Source of the DNA: Fallopia convolvulus
Taxonomy: Eukaryota > Streptophyta > Magnoliopsida > Caryophyllales > Polygonaceae
Length of the DNA stretch: 64,000 bases
NCBI GenBank assembly: GCA_964016875.1
Contig: OZ024728.1
Coordinates: forward strand, 11,824,272 to 11,888,271
Direction of reading: 5' to 3'
Shown: one piece after another, positions 1-11,722 of the stretch
How the letters are laid out: every line of letters starts with the position of its first letter
Numbering within the stretch: position 1 is the first letter of the stretch
The notes under the pieces: generated by a model
Seen by the model: the letters and a program-made list of their open reading frames with translations, nothing else
Told to the model about the DNA's origin: nothing
The model's database searches: none
Program-made: the position numbers and the translations under genes

Positions 1-2236
1 ATCTTGCACAATGGGATCAATTACATCAATGGAACAGAGAGAATGATCATCTTGGGGGTATTTTATAGCATTATCCATACTATATTCAAATATCTCCCCA
101 TCAAATTCCATAGTTAGGACACCTTTACTCATATCAATTTTTGTTTTTGCAGTTTTCATGAAAGGTCTACCTAATAGATGGGGAGCAGCATGCACATCAT
201 GATCCATGTCAAGCACAAAGAAATCAGCAGGGAATATCAAGTTATCAACCATGACAAGGACATCCTCAACAACCCCTTTCGGATAGACTGTAGACCTATC
301 AACTAATTGAACAATAACACCAGTTTCATGCAAAGGTCTTAAGCCTAGTGAAGTGTAAACAGAATAAGGCATGACATTAATAGAAGCACCTAAATCAAGC
401 ATGGCTTTATCAATTTTAGTGTCTCCTATTATGCAGGGAATGTTGAACATGCCTGGATCACTGCACTTCTTAGGCATTCGCCTTTGAAATACAGCAGAGA
501 CATGTTCACTGACCTTAACTTTCTGTTTCCCTTTTAATTTTTGGTTCCTTTTGATAGTGCACAACTCTTTCAGAAATTTAGCAAATCTAGGAACGCTTTT
601 AATCAGATTGAGCAACGGGATGTTTACCTCACACTTAGAGAATGTCTCAAAGATCTCCTTGAGTGCTTCAGGAAAGGGAGGGGTTGGCTTTTTAGAAACC
701 ATAGAAGGGAAATCAGGGCGAACATATTGATCGTCAAAATCTAAAGCCTGGCCGCGATCGCCATCAGAAAGCCGCGATCGCGGTTCTTGAAGTTTTTGGA
801 AATCATCGCCACCGCGATCGCGCCCCTCAATGGAAGCGATCGCGAGTTCACTTTTCTCAAATCTCGAGACCTCAGTTAAGGGGACGCGATCACCATTGGT
901 GGGGGTCGTGATCGCGGTTTCTTCGGCCGCGGTAGCGCCTAGTTGTGGCGGCGATCGCGGTTCTTCCGAACTCGCGTTAACTTTCGACAATTCTTTTCCA
1001 CTTCTTAATATAATCGCACGTACATTCTCCCTTGGATTGATGGGCTGTGCTGGCAATTTTCCAGAATCTCTGGCCTCCAATTTGCTTACTGCATTAGCCA
1101 GTTGACTGATCAGAGTCTCTATATTCTTGATACTAGCTTTAGTGCTCTAGATACTAGTCTGAGTGTTCTGTCCCAACTGGTCTACTGTGTTAGCTAGCCT
1201 TGCAAACATCTCTTCAGCATTGAATGAGTTGTTTTGATTTTGAACTGGAGGTCTAGGAACATAGGGTTGCCTGTTTTGTTGATTTCCTCCTTGTTGATTA
1301 TATTGAGGTTGATTTTGATTCCCATATCTCAAATTTGGATGATGTGCCCAGCCTGGGTTGTATGTATTATAATAAGGATCAAAATGAGGTCTAGGAGGTC
1401 CATAGCCTCCTATAGCATTAACCTCAGCTTGAGGTTCCTAGAGTTGTGGGCAGGCATCAGTAGGGTGAAGTGTGTCAGCACAAATTTCACATGCCTTCAG
1501 TTGTTGAGGGGTTCCTTGCAGCATGAACCTCTTCATCATATCCTTCAACTCCGCCACCTCAGATCTTATAGCAAAAGAGGAGTCCATAGCATTGAAGCCT
1601 TTAGCACAAGTTTCTCTTGTTGAATTGCCTTGAGTTCTCACATAGCTCAAAAAAGAGCTCAAGGGCATCTGCTGGTGTCTTGTTCATCAGGCTTCCACCA
1701 CAAGTTGCATTCACCATTCTGCGCTCATCGTCTAATAATCCACCAAAGAAGTAAAACACTAGGTCTTGATCAGAGTACCCATGATATGGACAACTGGCAC
1801 ACAGTCTCTTGAAACGTTCATGATAATCATACAGGCTCTCTCCAGCCTGTTGTTCAATATTGCTCAGGCTCTTCATCAAACTATTCTGTTTGGTGGCGGA
1901 AAAGTACTTCTCTAAGAATGTTGCTTTCATCTTAGTCCAGGTATTAATGGAGCCTGGAGAAAGATAGTAGAGCCACTCATTGGCTGAATCCTTCAGAGAG
2001 AAAGGAAACGCCCTCAGCTTGATCTGGTCTTTAGTTATATCAACAGGCTTCATACTTGAGCAGACCTGATCAAATTCAACAAGATGCTTGTTTGGATCTT
2101 CTCCACCCAGCCCATGGAATTGGGGCAAACGGTGGATCAACCCAGACTTCAACTCAAACTTGACACCATTATTCAACGCAGGGAACTCAACAGCTAGAGG
2201 TTGATGTTGAAAGTTTGGGGCAGTCAGTTGTTTGGA
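1..2236 (-). pseudogene. Athila-like Ty3/gypsy gag-protease (partial, decayed)
   Basis: Read on the minus strand from the primer site at 2240-2257. The N-terminal part (to about 1601) is a Retrotrans_gag-type domain with motifs such as EWLYYLSPGSI and LYDYHERFKRLC. A C-x2-C-x4-H-x4-C cluster follows near 1450-1480, then the lineage-typical LRSGKEL segment near 985. Further on come PLLNLIKSVPRFAKFLKELC and, near 370-400, the aspartic protease core DLGASINVMP. The frame is open from about 1668 to base 1 except for TAG stops at 1438-1440 and 1147-1149. A frameshift near 1601-1668 separates it from the gag start. Reverse transcriptase and integrase would lie beyond base 1. The family assignment is firm. 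The copy cannot make an intact polyprotein. Confidence 0.9.
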
Positions 2237-2239
2237 TCT

Positions 2240-2257
2240 TCCCCGGCAACGGCGCCA
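2240..2257 (-). other. Primer-binding site, tRNA-Asp type
   Basis: On the minus strand these 18 bases read TGGCGCCGTTGCCGGGGA. This is the complement of the 3' end of plant tRNA-Asp(GUC) including CCA, and is the priming site typical of Athila/Tat/Ogre elements. It lies five bases inside the LTR edge and fixes the element's orientation. Confidence 0.9.
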
Positions 2258-2262
2258 AAATT

Positions 2263-3720
2263 TGACTGGCTGAAAGTCGTCGTGCCAAATCAAAATATAA
2301 ATCCCTAGTTACACAACTAGTATAGTTGGTAAGTCGGGGTCGTACCCAAGAGACACTTGTAATTCAAGTTATATTATTATCAACTCGAATAAGTACTAAA
2401 GGGGGAATTTTGATTAATAAACTAACACTAAGGAATTGAAATAAACAAAGCAAGTAATCAAACAAAGCAAAAGATGGATTTTTATCAATTAGGGAAAAAC
2501 AATCCTATTCAAGCATCCACTTTCTTCATCAAGTTATTGATCATTGATTCAAACAAGTTATTTCTTTTGGTTATTCCTATCCTGTCCAGGTATATAACAT
2601 GGCAACGAGACATGCAAACTTAATATCCAAACAACTCATGAAACGATCATAAATAATAAGGATATTAGCAATGAGAACAAGGATAAGCAGGATACATGCA
2701 ATTGAATTCCAACCAGGGACGGACGCAGGATTATAAATTAGGGTGGGTTAATTTTTGCCAAATTTTTTTGGATGGGCTAAATTACTCTAATTTAACTAAT
2801 TTACTACTAAATTTATCTTATTTTTAATTCTTTTTACTAAATCTACCCTATTTTGAAATTTTTTTTATTTTTTTAGGGTAGGTCTGCCTACCCCAGCCCA
2901 CCCCTACGTCTGTCCCTGATTCCAACGAGTCAAACAATCAAGATGCATTCAAATCTCTTTCTTAATTGTTTTAGTCCAACGAGTACTAAATCAATTGAGT
3001 TGCTACAAAGATTAGATTTTACTACGAGAAAACCTAGATCTAGCAATAGAGAGTATTAATTCCAACAAGTTGGCCAGACAAGAAGAAATCAACACAATCA
3101 ATATTAATTAAGCACAAGAGAATTGAAATAACCTGTAAGGAATAAACTTGAAGAAAGAATCTCACAATAGACTTGAATCCGAAAGCTTCAACTTGAATAG
3201 AATTAAGGGAGTTTAGTTCTCCATAGCAGAGAAAATACAAAAGTCTGAATAATGCAAAACTAGGTCTAAGAGAGAGTGCAAAAAAAGGCTGAAAAGTAAG
3301 CTTAAATAGTCTCGAACAACACGAAAATAAAAAGATATAAATATAAAATAATAAAACTAAGCGGAAAAACATCTCGTGTGTCAACTTCAGCAGGGCCACG
3401 ATCGCCATAATGCAGGGCCGCGATCGCGGCCTTCTCCAATCCGCGACCTCAACAGCAACCTTGAACTTCGATCACCACCAGTGTGCACCGTGATCGCGGC
3501 CTTCTCGTAACCGCGACCCTTCTCGGCGACGTGAACCGCGATCGCTCCCAGTATAAACCGCGATCGCGGCCTTCAGCAGTCTTCAAACTCCTCAACTCGT
3601 CGTAACACCGAACCTTCGGCCTTCAAACCTATTCTTCAATAATGCTTCTAACAGGCCTAAAATACTATAAAAGGATGTACTAAAAAGTCCTAGTTATGCT
3701 GTATAAAACACAACATATCA
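2263..3720 (-). repeat. 5' LTR of the Athila-like element
   Basis: Bounded on the plus strand by TGACTGG (2263) and ACATATCA (3720), so the minus-strand LTR opens TGATATGTTG and closes with CA next to the primer site. Length is 1458 bp, of which 213 bp are a later hAT-type insertion with its duplicated target. The U3-side part (3395-3575) holds a cluster of CGCGATCGCGG-like palindromes also present in the element's coding region. The second LTR is outside the window, so the edges rest on TG...CA ends and the primer site. Confidence 0.75.
2714..2918. mobile_element. hAT-type MITE inside the LTR
   Basis: A 205-bp element whose ends are near-perfect inverted repeats: CAGGGACGGACGCAGG on the left and, reverse-complemented from the right, CAGGGACAGACGTAGG (14 of 16 identical). 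It is flanked by a perfect 8-bp duplication ATTCCAAC at 2706-2713 and 2919-2926. CAGGG termini with 8-bp duplications are the hAT signature. There is no coding capacity, so it is a non-autonomous derivative. Confidence 0.93.
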
Positions 3721-5169
3721 GTTGCCGAATAAGAACTTCCATCACGAGAGTGCCCAAGTGAAGTACTCCGTCTTCTCCTTCCTCATGAAGACAATAGCAA
3801 TAAAATATGTGAAGTTTGTGGATGTCATCCCTACAAACTCCAAACAAGGCCATCCGTACCTAACAGATTGACAACAAATAGTTATATATCAAGAATTAAT
3901 GATCACTAAAACAACTCAATAATAAAAACGTGGTACATAAATGAGATGACATACTTATTGGTCTTGTACGTGCAATCTGTGATAACGACATTCGGAAACA
4001 TCCTCAACAAATGTCGTGAGTCCGGATGACTAATAAACAACGCGCTCAACGCCAACTCTCCATTCTTTCTCCTCCCGCTCATTGTGTCGGTGAAGTATCC
4101 CTTCTCCTTCAATCACGCCAAGGAGTTTTGTGTCACATTCAATTGACCCATTAAAGTCCTCCTTTGAGACACCTTGAAATTATAGACTTATGTCCTCAAT
4201 AGTAAGCTTTCAGGGTTCTTTTGGATAAGTTCCGTAAAGATGGACTTAGACTTTGTACCTGACATACTAGCAACTGCTATGTAGTTGCGCTCCTTCGCAC
4301 TAAGACGATGTGCACCTCTAACCCCTTTCAGATCCGGGGGAAGCTGATGGTTATGGAACCCTCTTATCGCCGATAATGTCCAACAAGAGGGTGTATATGA
4401 ATTCCCTCTCCTCAACAACCCATGCAACTCAAACGGACACTCGGTCGGTCTTCTTCGAGTCTCGTTCTTTCTTCACCTCCTTCTTCCTCCTCAATCTATA
4501 CTTACCCAACCTTGAACATTGCAAAATGATCTTATCAGGTTTGGACAACTTGGTCGTTATGATCATAGATATACCAAGACTGATCTTTCTAACCATTGTC
4601 TCAACTCTTCCATTGTATCAAATCCATCATTTGTAAAGTACGTAGAGAAGTCGACTTTCATGTGATCAACATGCTCACCATACGAAAAAACCTATAAATA
4701 AAATCAAAAACCTTTTAACTAGGTCCGTAATAACTACGAACCTGCAAATATTCAAAAACGTTAAAATAAATAATGATGTAATGAAACATGATAAACAATA
4801 ATAAAATAATTATCAATTTCTCATGACAATATAACATTGAAATAAAAATCCTACAATGTTAATCAATCATCATCATTTACGAATTCAATTTCAAGTTTAA
4901 ACTCCAAATTAGACACGAGACTAGTAATCGACCAACAACCAATAATTTCAAGTTTCAACCTAAACTAAAATCGATAAATTCGAACTCCAACCAAAGAAAT
5001 TGTAAACTATAAACTAAACAAATGTTATATTATAATTTTAGGATTCAACATGTACTAACCAATTCATTATCTGGAAGAAAAACATTTCCCACGGAATAGG
5101 TTGACTCCGACGAATATGATGCCCCCTAAACGATGACGTCTTTATGGACCTGCTACTCAAAGTCGACAT
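3721..5169 (-). pseudogene. MULE transposase / FAR1-related, truncated
   Basis: The minus strand encodes pieces of a Mutator-like transposase in order. A likely first exon starts with an ATG at 5169 and has a GT donor near 5059. A second exon follows a possible acceptor near 4692 (DFSTYFTNDGFDTMEELRQW). Next come a FAR1-like zinc-finger region with HNHQLPPDLKGVRGAHRLS and the start of the transposase domain (SGRRKNGELALSALFISHPD and DCTYKTNKY). The frame is broken by several stops and shifts. The rest of the catalytic domain is missing because the Athila-like LTR begins at 3720. Confidence 0.8.
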
Positions 5170-5289
5170 CTCACGAGAATGCACTTTGTCATATATTCTC
5201 TCTTGTTTAGTGGAATTAATAATTGAAAAGTAAATAGTGAAAACCCACGGACCCCGTAAAAAAGGTGATTTCTGTCGGTTAAAAACGGT

Positions 5290-5640
5290 GTTCATGTGCG
5301 GGTTTCGAAAGCGCACAAGAGCACCGTTTTTTCAAAAATTATTGTTTTATTGTGCGGGTTTTAAACCCGTCCAGATGTTCAAAACAAATTACCGTTCCAT
5401 GTGCGGGCCAGGAACCCACCTAGATTCATGTGCGGGCCGGGAACCTGCCCAAATTTATGTGCGGTCCGGGAACCCGCTTAGATTCTTGTCCTTTTTTTTG
5501 CGGGATGGGAACCCGCCCTTAAAGCCCGATTTTTCCGAAAACCGGGTTCACTTTTTGTATGGGTTTAGGATCTGTCCACGGTTTTTCAAAAATCCGGTTT
5601 TTTTGTGTGCGGGTTACGAATCCGCCCATATCGGAGTGCA
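5290..5640. repeat. Eight degenerate GCGGGTT...AACCCGC palindromic units
   Basis: Units begin near 5296, 5351, 5400, 5430, 5459, 5499, 5557 and 5606. Most consist of GTGCGGG, a short centre and a partial inverse such as GAACCCGC, so each can fold on itself. Spacing is 30-57 bases. They lie directly upstream of the MULE first exon, consistent with a subterminal region of that transposon. A plus-strand open frame through here looks like a by-product of the repeats. Confidence 0.6.
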
Positions 5641-5689
5641 CAACATAAAAAAGAGAGTGCGCAAACGAACGCCCTTATTTTAACACTTC

Positions 5690-8600
5690 ATCTTTGGAAA
5701 TGTTCCATTAAACACGTAAACGATACATAGTGAGACTTATTATTGATGTAGCAATTTGTGTGTATCTTACTTTTTTTAGCAAATGAGAGAATTAATGGCG
5801 GTGATGTAGTTGATGTGATCCTAATTGGCACAAATTTGTTTTTTTTTCCTTTTTTCTTTCTTCCTTTCTTTCCCCTTTTTCTCTTTTTTATTTCTCCTTT
5901 TACTGCATCATACATTGATTTAGTGAGAAAGGGCATTTGTCGTTCTCGTTGCCCAGCAACCCAGGTCCATGACGACGACGTCATTGATACGTGTGGTGGT
6001 GTTCAGAGAGGAATTCTCCAAGCAAGATCCAGCGACACTCAAATATGTCGTCCAAGAGCCTCTAGATCTATGGCCACCTACTCCAAATCTCCGTCTTTCA
6101 TAGGCGGAACTATTAGGGGTCAGAATGGGCCTCACCTCCTCCTCCCAATCCAATTTTTTTCAATATATACTTTCCTATCATCGATAGCTTCAATTTGATA
6201 TATTATAAGCTCCAGTCCAACATCCGAGCAAAAAGTTATGAACATTTGAAAATTAGACCCCGCAAATTAGTTTTACATGTCATTTACTTAGTCGGAATGC
6301 TTCTATCTTTTACTAAACTCCATATCTTCGTATTGTAATTGAACACAAGAGTTTTAAAACAATAACTTATATATGAAACAACTTGACTATCGTATAATAA
6401 AGTATGAATACATGTTTAAGTAGTTATTTTTATATCGCATTTATATTCTTGAAATTTTTTGAATGCTTTTTAGTGTTTTGTTTTTTTAATTAAAAAGATA
6501 TTTAGTTGTGCTAGAAAATATTCCCGCCAGAAAAGTTCTAGTTCCGGCGGCACCCCTCCAAATCCATGGTCAAGGTTTTGGCCACCACCGCTCCCCTTGT
6601 CTAGTTCGAATCACCTCCCCGCCCCTTCAAATCCATGGTGAAGGCTTTGTCCACCGATCGCCTCTCCTCTATGCCCTCTCTCCTCCTCGCCTCTAGATCT
6701 AACGAAGTAAAATATCTGGTTCGAACCACCTCTAGTTCAGATCTAGGGGTAAGTTCTCGACACCCAACCTTAGGACCAGCTCTGGTTCAAATCACCTCAT
6801 AAAAGTTCCAAAGAGCATTGATTTCGGTTGGGTTGGCGGAAGTGAGGTTGTGGTGAGAAGCCCATGAACAAACTCGAAACCCTATTCGTATGGGACAAAC
6901 AAAAAACTGATTTGGGTTCGAAAGGCAAGTACATCTGGCTAGAAAAGGCTTGGGGGGTTGTTTTGGGTGGATTACCACATAAATGCGTTATTGGCTAAAA
7001 TGAAGAAACCTTAACCACAGACCAAATTAAACACGTAGCCGCGTTAAAATTTATTAGACAAAATGAATATTAAATAAGGAATTGTAGATTGCAATGTCAA
7101 TGTAAGATTAAGAATGGATAAATTAAAGAGTACAAAATGTAGAATATCTAGCATTTGAGAAAAATGTATTTAAACGAATAACAACACAATTCGAGAATGA
7201 TAATGTATGAATTGCAAATAACGAGCTTATGAACTGAGCAAGGGTTCCGAAGGAAGCACCCAAAGGTTGCATGATGTAGGTCCGGAATAATCATTTGTTC
7301 CATAGTCCCAGGGCTATTTACAACACAAACTTTTGACTGTTAAGCTCAAATAGCCAGCTTCAACTTGGGCTTGGGCTTTGACAAGTGATTCCGTCGTGTC
7401 TTGCTTTCCTTGCATTAACTCTTTTTATATCGAGCCATAGAGTCGTTGAGCCACTATCTTCACCTCCCGAAGATCTCACCCTCGCCTTCAATTCGTTCCA
7501 ACGTCTTTTTTTCAATTATTTCACGCTCTTCAATAACTCGTGGATCGTGTATAGCCGGCTATCTTGGAGACGGACTTGCACTCTAATTATGGCTCAAATG
7601 CCAACAGCCCAACAAGGGCTAGAGAGGAGCAATTTACAACTCCTATGCATGAAAGATTGAGCCCAGGTCTCATATCAATGGGTGGACGATACAAATTTTA
7701 AAATTGTAGGGACATAGTAGAAATTTATAAGTATTTTTGTTTTTATTTTTACTAAAATTTTAAATTAAAAATAAATTATCTAGGTGGCATATAAATGGTA
7801 GTGATGTGGTAATCGATTTTTTCATCTAAGCATTAAGTGTAAAACAATTCAGCAATTCTAACCGCACATGAGTGTCTAATAGGTCGCAATGTGTATGGTT
7901 TAGATACTCAATCGAACATTTCCAAATGTGAGATGTTAAAATGACTAATTAGACAAAGATCAAATATATGTATATATATTTTTTTTTTACTCAAAACTAA
8001 TTTGATAGTGTAATACAAACACAAAAATAATTTGTTTAAAGAGCCAAGCCAATTTTGAAATTGTCATGCCATCCCATTTGAAAGATGATGAAAATGTTGA
8101 CCTAAATTCACCCAATCACCCACAATTCACATCCCATATGCCCATATGGAAGATGAAAATGTTGACCTACTTGTTCACCCACAAATTTCAAGTGAAACGT
8201 CGTCGTCCTGTCCTAGTCGGATAAAGCGTAGATTGATGTCATAGTTTTACATTACACTCGCATAAACCTCAATTTTCATCACACCAAAAAACCTCTTAAT
8301 TTCCAGTATATTGATTTTTTTTCCATTTCCAATAAATTACAGATTTTTCGTTAAAACTATAATTTGTTCCTGAATAGTACAGTCCATTATTGAGAGGGAA
8401 AAATGAGCTTTGGTCGGTTGTGCTTGTCAGACTTGTCATTCTTTGTGACGATCTATTTATTTAATTTTATCATAATTTATCCATGATTTTAAAGGCTAGT
8501 TATTTACTTATTTTAAAACCATTTACAAATACTTAAAAGTTTAACTTTCTTAAAAGTAAATACAATAGTATTTAATTTTACCGGCTGAGGTACCAACTTG

Positions 8601-9420
8601 AAATTGACACTCAAAAACATTTTTGTACGATAAATGGATACAGAAATTGTTGTTTGCGACGAAATTTCTCTTTTCTCTGCTACTACAATCTTTTACCCGA
8701 TTCAGGGGGGCCCCGATATTGTCGTGTAGTCCTGGAACGAAGATTTTTACCGCGGCTAATTTGATCCATAGGTTGGACTTGGAGGACAATGATACAAAAC
8801 GCGTAAGGATTTTAACCTGATTTATTGACAAAAACTGCAGGGGCAAAGTTTAGCAGAGACTAAATTGTGGACCACAAGAAAATAAATTGTGACAAACAGC
8901 TATATGAATTACGGAGTAATAATTTTTGTAACTTTCACTCTTTTGCTAGATTTTTTTTTGTGTTCAAAAAAAAAATTATTTTTAATTGAAAACTATAAAT
9001 AATTTTAACAATTTTATTAAGCAAGGCAAATCTAAGGAAACTCCCAAATCTAAAGAATTGTTTTCCAAAAACAAAGTTTTGTTCACATTTTTTACACCGC
9101 CGAGAAATTCATATTGAGATGTGTGTGCCGTTTCGCATTTCGGCACACAATAATAGCAGATGATGAGTCATAGATGATGCACAGGCAAAAAACTGACATG
9201 GAGAAAGCGAAAACGAAAGCTCGAACTGTAATTTATTTGTTCTCTCTCCCCGTAAATTTACATCTTTCCGCTTGAGAAGTTCATTCCAAATTCAAATCCA
9301 GATAAAATATAAAGCTTGCGAGAAGATATATATGAAACGAATGAGCCGCTAAAAGACGGTCAAGCAGTGTACTAGGGGGAGAGAGAATTGCCTTTCTGTT
9401 TCTTTTTGTTTCTTCAATTC
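5690..9420. other. Intergenic, no gene recognised
   Basis: Short open frames on both strands resemble no family I recognise. Visible structure is minor: a T-rich tract (5838-5900), a roughly 90-bp imperfect tandem duplication around 'aaatccatggt' (6555-6660), a duplicated 'gatgaaaatgttgacct' segment (8090-8170), and a small perfect hairpin TGTGTGCCG/CGGCACACA (9122-9149). The last ~250 bases are likely 3' flank or UTR of the minus-strand gene at 9421-9717. Confidence 0.5.
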
Positions 9421-9717
9421 TCAATCGAACTTGAGACTATCACCGGGAATCAACTCCGGAGGCTGTCCGGCGACGTAATCAAGGAGTTCAGCCCCGGTCT
9501 TCTCGCCGGAAACCTCCTCCAGAGGCGGAGGCGAGATGTGGCCGAAGACGACGACGGCGGCGAGGAAGAGCGCCGTGGAGACGAGAAGGGGCCAGAAGTA
9601 GGCGATTACGTCGAGGAAGCTCGGCGCAACCTTGATTAGAGCGAAGACAGCGGCAAAAACGGCGGCGGCGGCGGCGATTGGGTATTTGAACTGCAAAATC
9701 CTCGCCGAGATCTCCAT
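9421..9717 (-). CDS. Small two-helix membrane protein, 98 aa
   Basis: A single-exon frame of 98 codons starting at the ATG at 9717. The N-terminus is short and basic (MEISARILQFKYP). Two hydrophobic stretches follow, at about residues 12-30 (Ala/Val/Phe-rich) and 38-59, then a proline-bearing acidic tail ending LKFD. The higher GC content and Ala/Val-rich helices contrast with the surrounding AT-rich DNA. The upstream (plus 9720-9790) is CT-rich on the coding strand, as in plant 5' leaders. Small uncharacterised plant transmembrane proteins of about 100 residues have this layout. I know no specific function and infer only membrane location. Confidence 0.75.
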   Translation of the reverse strand: MEISARILQFKYPIAAAAAVFAAVFALIKVAPSFLDVIAYFWPLLVSTALFLAAVVVFGHISPPPLEEVSGEKTGAELLDYVAGQPPELIPGDSLKFD

Positions 9718-9849
9718 GGCTCTCGCTAATTATCTTGCGATGAAGCCTCCTTCTTCTTGCTCAACCTCTTTTGTCTTCGATCTCTCTCTTTGTAATTAAG
9801 GTGGAGCAGACAAAGGAAGATTGTCTTGCTGTGTGGAGATTCTCTGGAC

Positions 9850-10503
9850 ATAAAAGGGTTTTTGGGATTTCAAGGCTCTGTATAAAATTATTTCTTTTGT
9901 TTTTCTTTTTTTCCTTTTTTTGTAACCTCTTTTACATTGATGAATTTTATAACAGTGAAGTTAATTTTGTTTCCCATTTACCACCAAGCACAGTAGATTT
10001 CTTTTTTGGTTTTTAAGAAAAGATTTAAATCAATATAATAATCTCGCCATTTCTCATTTTGTTATAGTTGTCGCGATAATTTGAGTCGTTCATCAGATTA
10101 CAAGCCAAACCATCAATTTTGTTTTTACCATTTACTGATGTATAAATTTATGGTTATTATAAAATTCATGGAAGTTAAGTTTCTTTAGCTGTATTGTAGA
10201 TTTGTAAGGTAAAAAAGCGAGAAGAAATTGTTAAAATAGAAGATTTTGATTTCGCCACCAATGTTGGTTACAAATTTACAATGGATTGATTTGTGAAGGA
10301 ATGATAAAGAAAAACAAAAAACTCCAAGCTTATTATTTGAAGATTTCTTAATAAACATGGATTAAACCTAGCTAAATTATTTCTTTTAAAGATTACTTAA
10401 AAAACATGATTTGAAGACTACCTTTAGAATGCTAAAACATGCATACAATGCAACCTAAACAAAAAAAATGGTTATTTTCAACATATGTTCTAAGAGTATA
10501 GAT
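9850..10503. other. AT-rich intergenic stretch
   Basis: Probably contains the promoter of the minus-strand membrane-protein gene (CT-rich leader up to about 9790; a weak TATA-like 'attttatac' on the minus strand near 9880). I see no coding sequence, RNA gene or clear repeat in the rest. Confidence 0.45.
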
Positions 10504-10512
10504 TAATAATAT

Positions 10513-11216
10513 GGGAAAATTGCATTTAACCACCCTTTATTTTGCACTTGTTGCAATTAACCACCCTTTATATTTTTTTCTACACTTAACCACCCCTTAT
10601 TTGTAAATATGTGCATTTAACCACCCATTTTGATGAAAAAACGTTATTTTCTTCGTTAAATTAAAGTAAATCACATTTTTGTTTTTGTTTTTTAATTTTA
10701 TTTACAATAAATAAAAGAATTTTGGAATAAATTGAGCTTGGAATGTCATTATCATTGGATTTCGGCCTACATCTCAACCTTTTGAATCTCGAGTCGTCGT
10801 CCATCAACTTAGACATGACCGACTCCAAAGGACGCTCAAAGTCGTCAAAATAAGATCCAAAACCCATGGTTTTTGCATAATTGCATCGGTGAAGTCGTAG
10901 TTCTTCTTCGCCATTGGATGGAGGGAAAGAATTATTACAGAGGAAATTAGACCAGGGTTGCAAAAATCAATCGGCATATTGGAACTTGAAAGTGTCAATT
11001 ATGGTTTTTTCTTTATTTATTTATTGTAAATAAAATTTATAAAGAAAGGAAAAAATGTATTTTACTTTACTTAACAAAGAAAATGACGTTTTTCGTCAAA
11101 ATGGGTGGTTAAATGCACATAATTACAAATAAGGGGTGATTAAGTGTAGAAAAAAATATAAAGGGTGGTTAATTGCAACAAGTGTAAAATAAAGGGTGGT
11201 TAAATGCAATTTCCCC
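10513..11216. mobile_element. MULE-type non-autonomous element, possible Pack-MULE
   Basis: A 704-bp element with terminal inverted repeats of about 175 bp (10513-10690 against 11040-11216). They start GGGAAAATTGCATTTAACC on the left and GGGGAAATTGCATTTAACC on the right and are over 90% identical by eye. It is flanked by a perfect 9-bp duplication TAATAATAT (10504-10512 and 11217-11225), diagnostic of Mutator-like transposition. Each repeat carries four copies of 'TTAACCACCC'-like motifs. The 350-bp interior holds two overlapping minus-strand frames and resembles no transposase, so it may be captured host sequence. Confidence 0.92.
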
Positions 11217-11225
11217 TAATAATAT

Positions 11226-11705
11226 TGTTAAAATCCCAAAAAACTTTGTGAAAATTTTAAATAACCCTTAATCAATACTAATTTGACAAAAATATTCCCA
11301 TTTAAGTGTTCTATTCAAAAACATAAAAAAAAAGGCATGAACAAGTCAAATGATAACTAGAACTTGGCAAAAGTGAACCCGAGTCGGATTCGACTCAAAA
11401 TTTAGGCCCACATATGGACTGAATAAACAAGACCAAGCCTATGTAAATTTATCTTTCCGTATTTTATGAAGGGACTAGCCGAATTTGGCCAGGTGAAAAT
11501 GGTTTATTTTGTAGAGGGGATCAGAATAACGTGTGCAATATTCTCAAGGATTCAAAGTTTTCCTTTCATAAAAGTTATTCCCTGTTTTTGTTGCCACTAG
11601 TTCTTTACCTTTCCCTTGCCCAAAAGTATCCTTTTAATCTCCTAATCTCTTTCTGATTCTTGAAAAGAAAAACATTATTGGAGTAGCCATACATACATGT
11701 GAATT
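11226..11705. other. Intergenic, nothing recognised
   Basis: AT-rich sequence between the 9-bp duplication of the MULE and the 17-bp duplication of the L1. I find no open frame of interest, no RNA gene and no clear repeat. Confidence 0.45.
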
Positions 11706-11722
11706 ATACTTGTCATAATTAA

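Noticed and set aside
5237..5683. 148-codon plus-strand frame
   Set aside because: Produced by the GCGGG palindromic repeats; residues follow the repeat, no domain visible.
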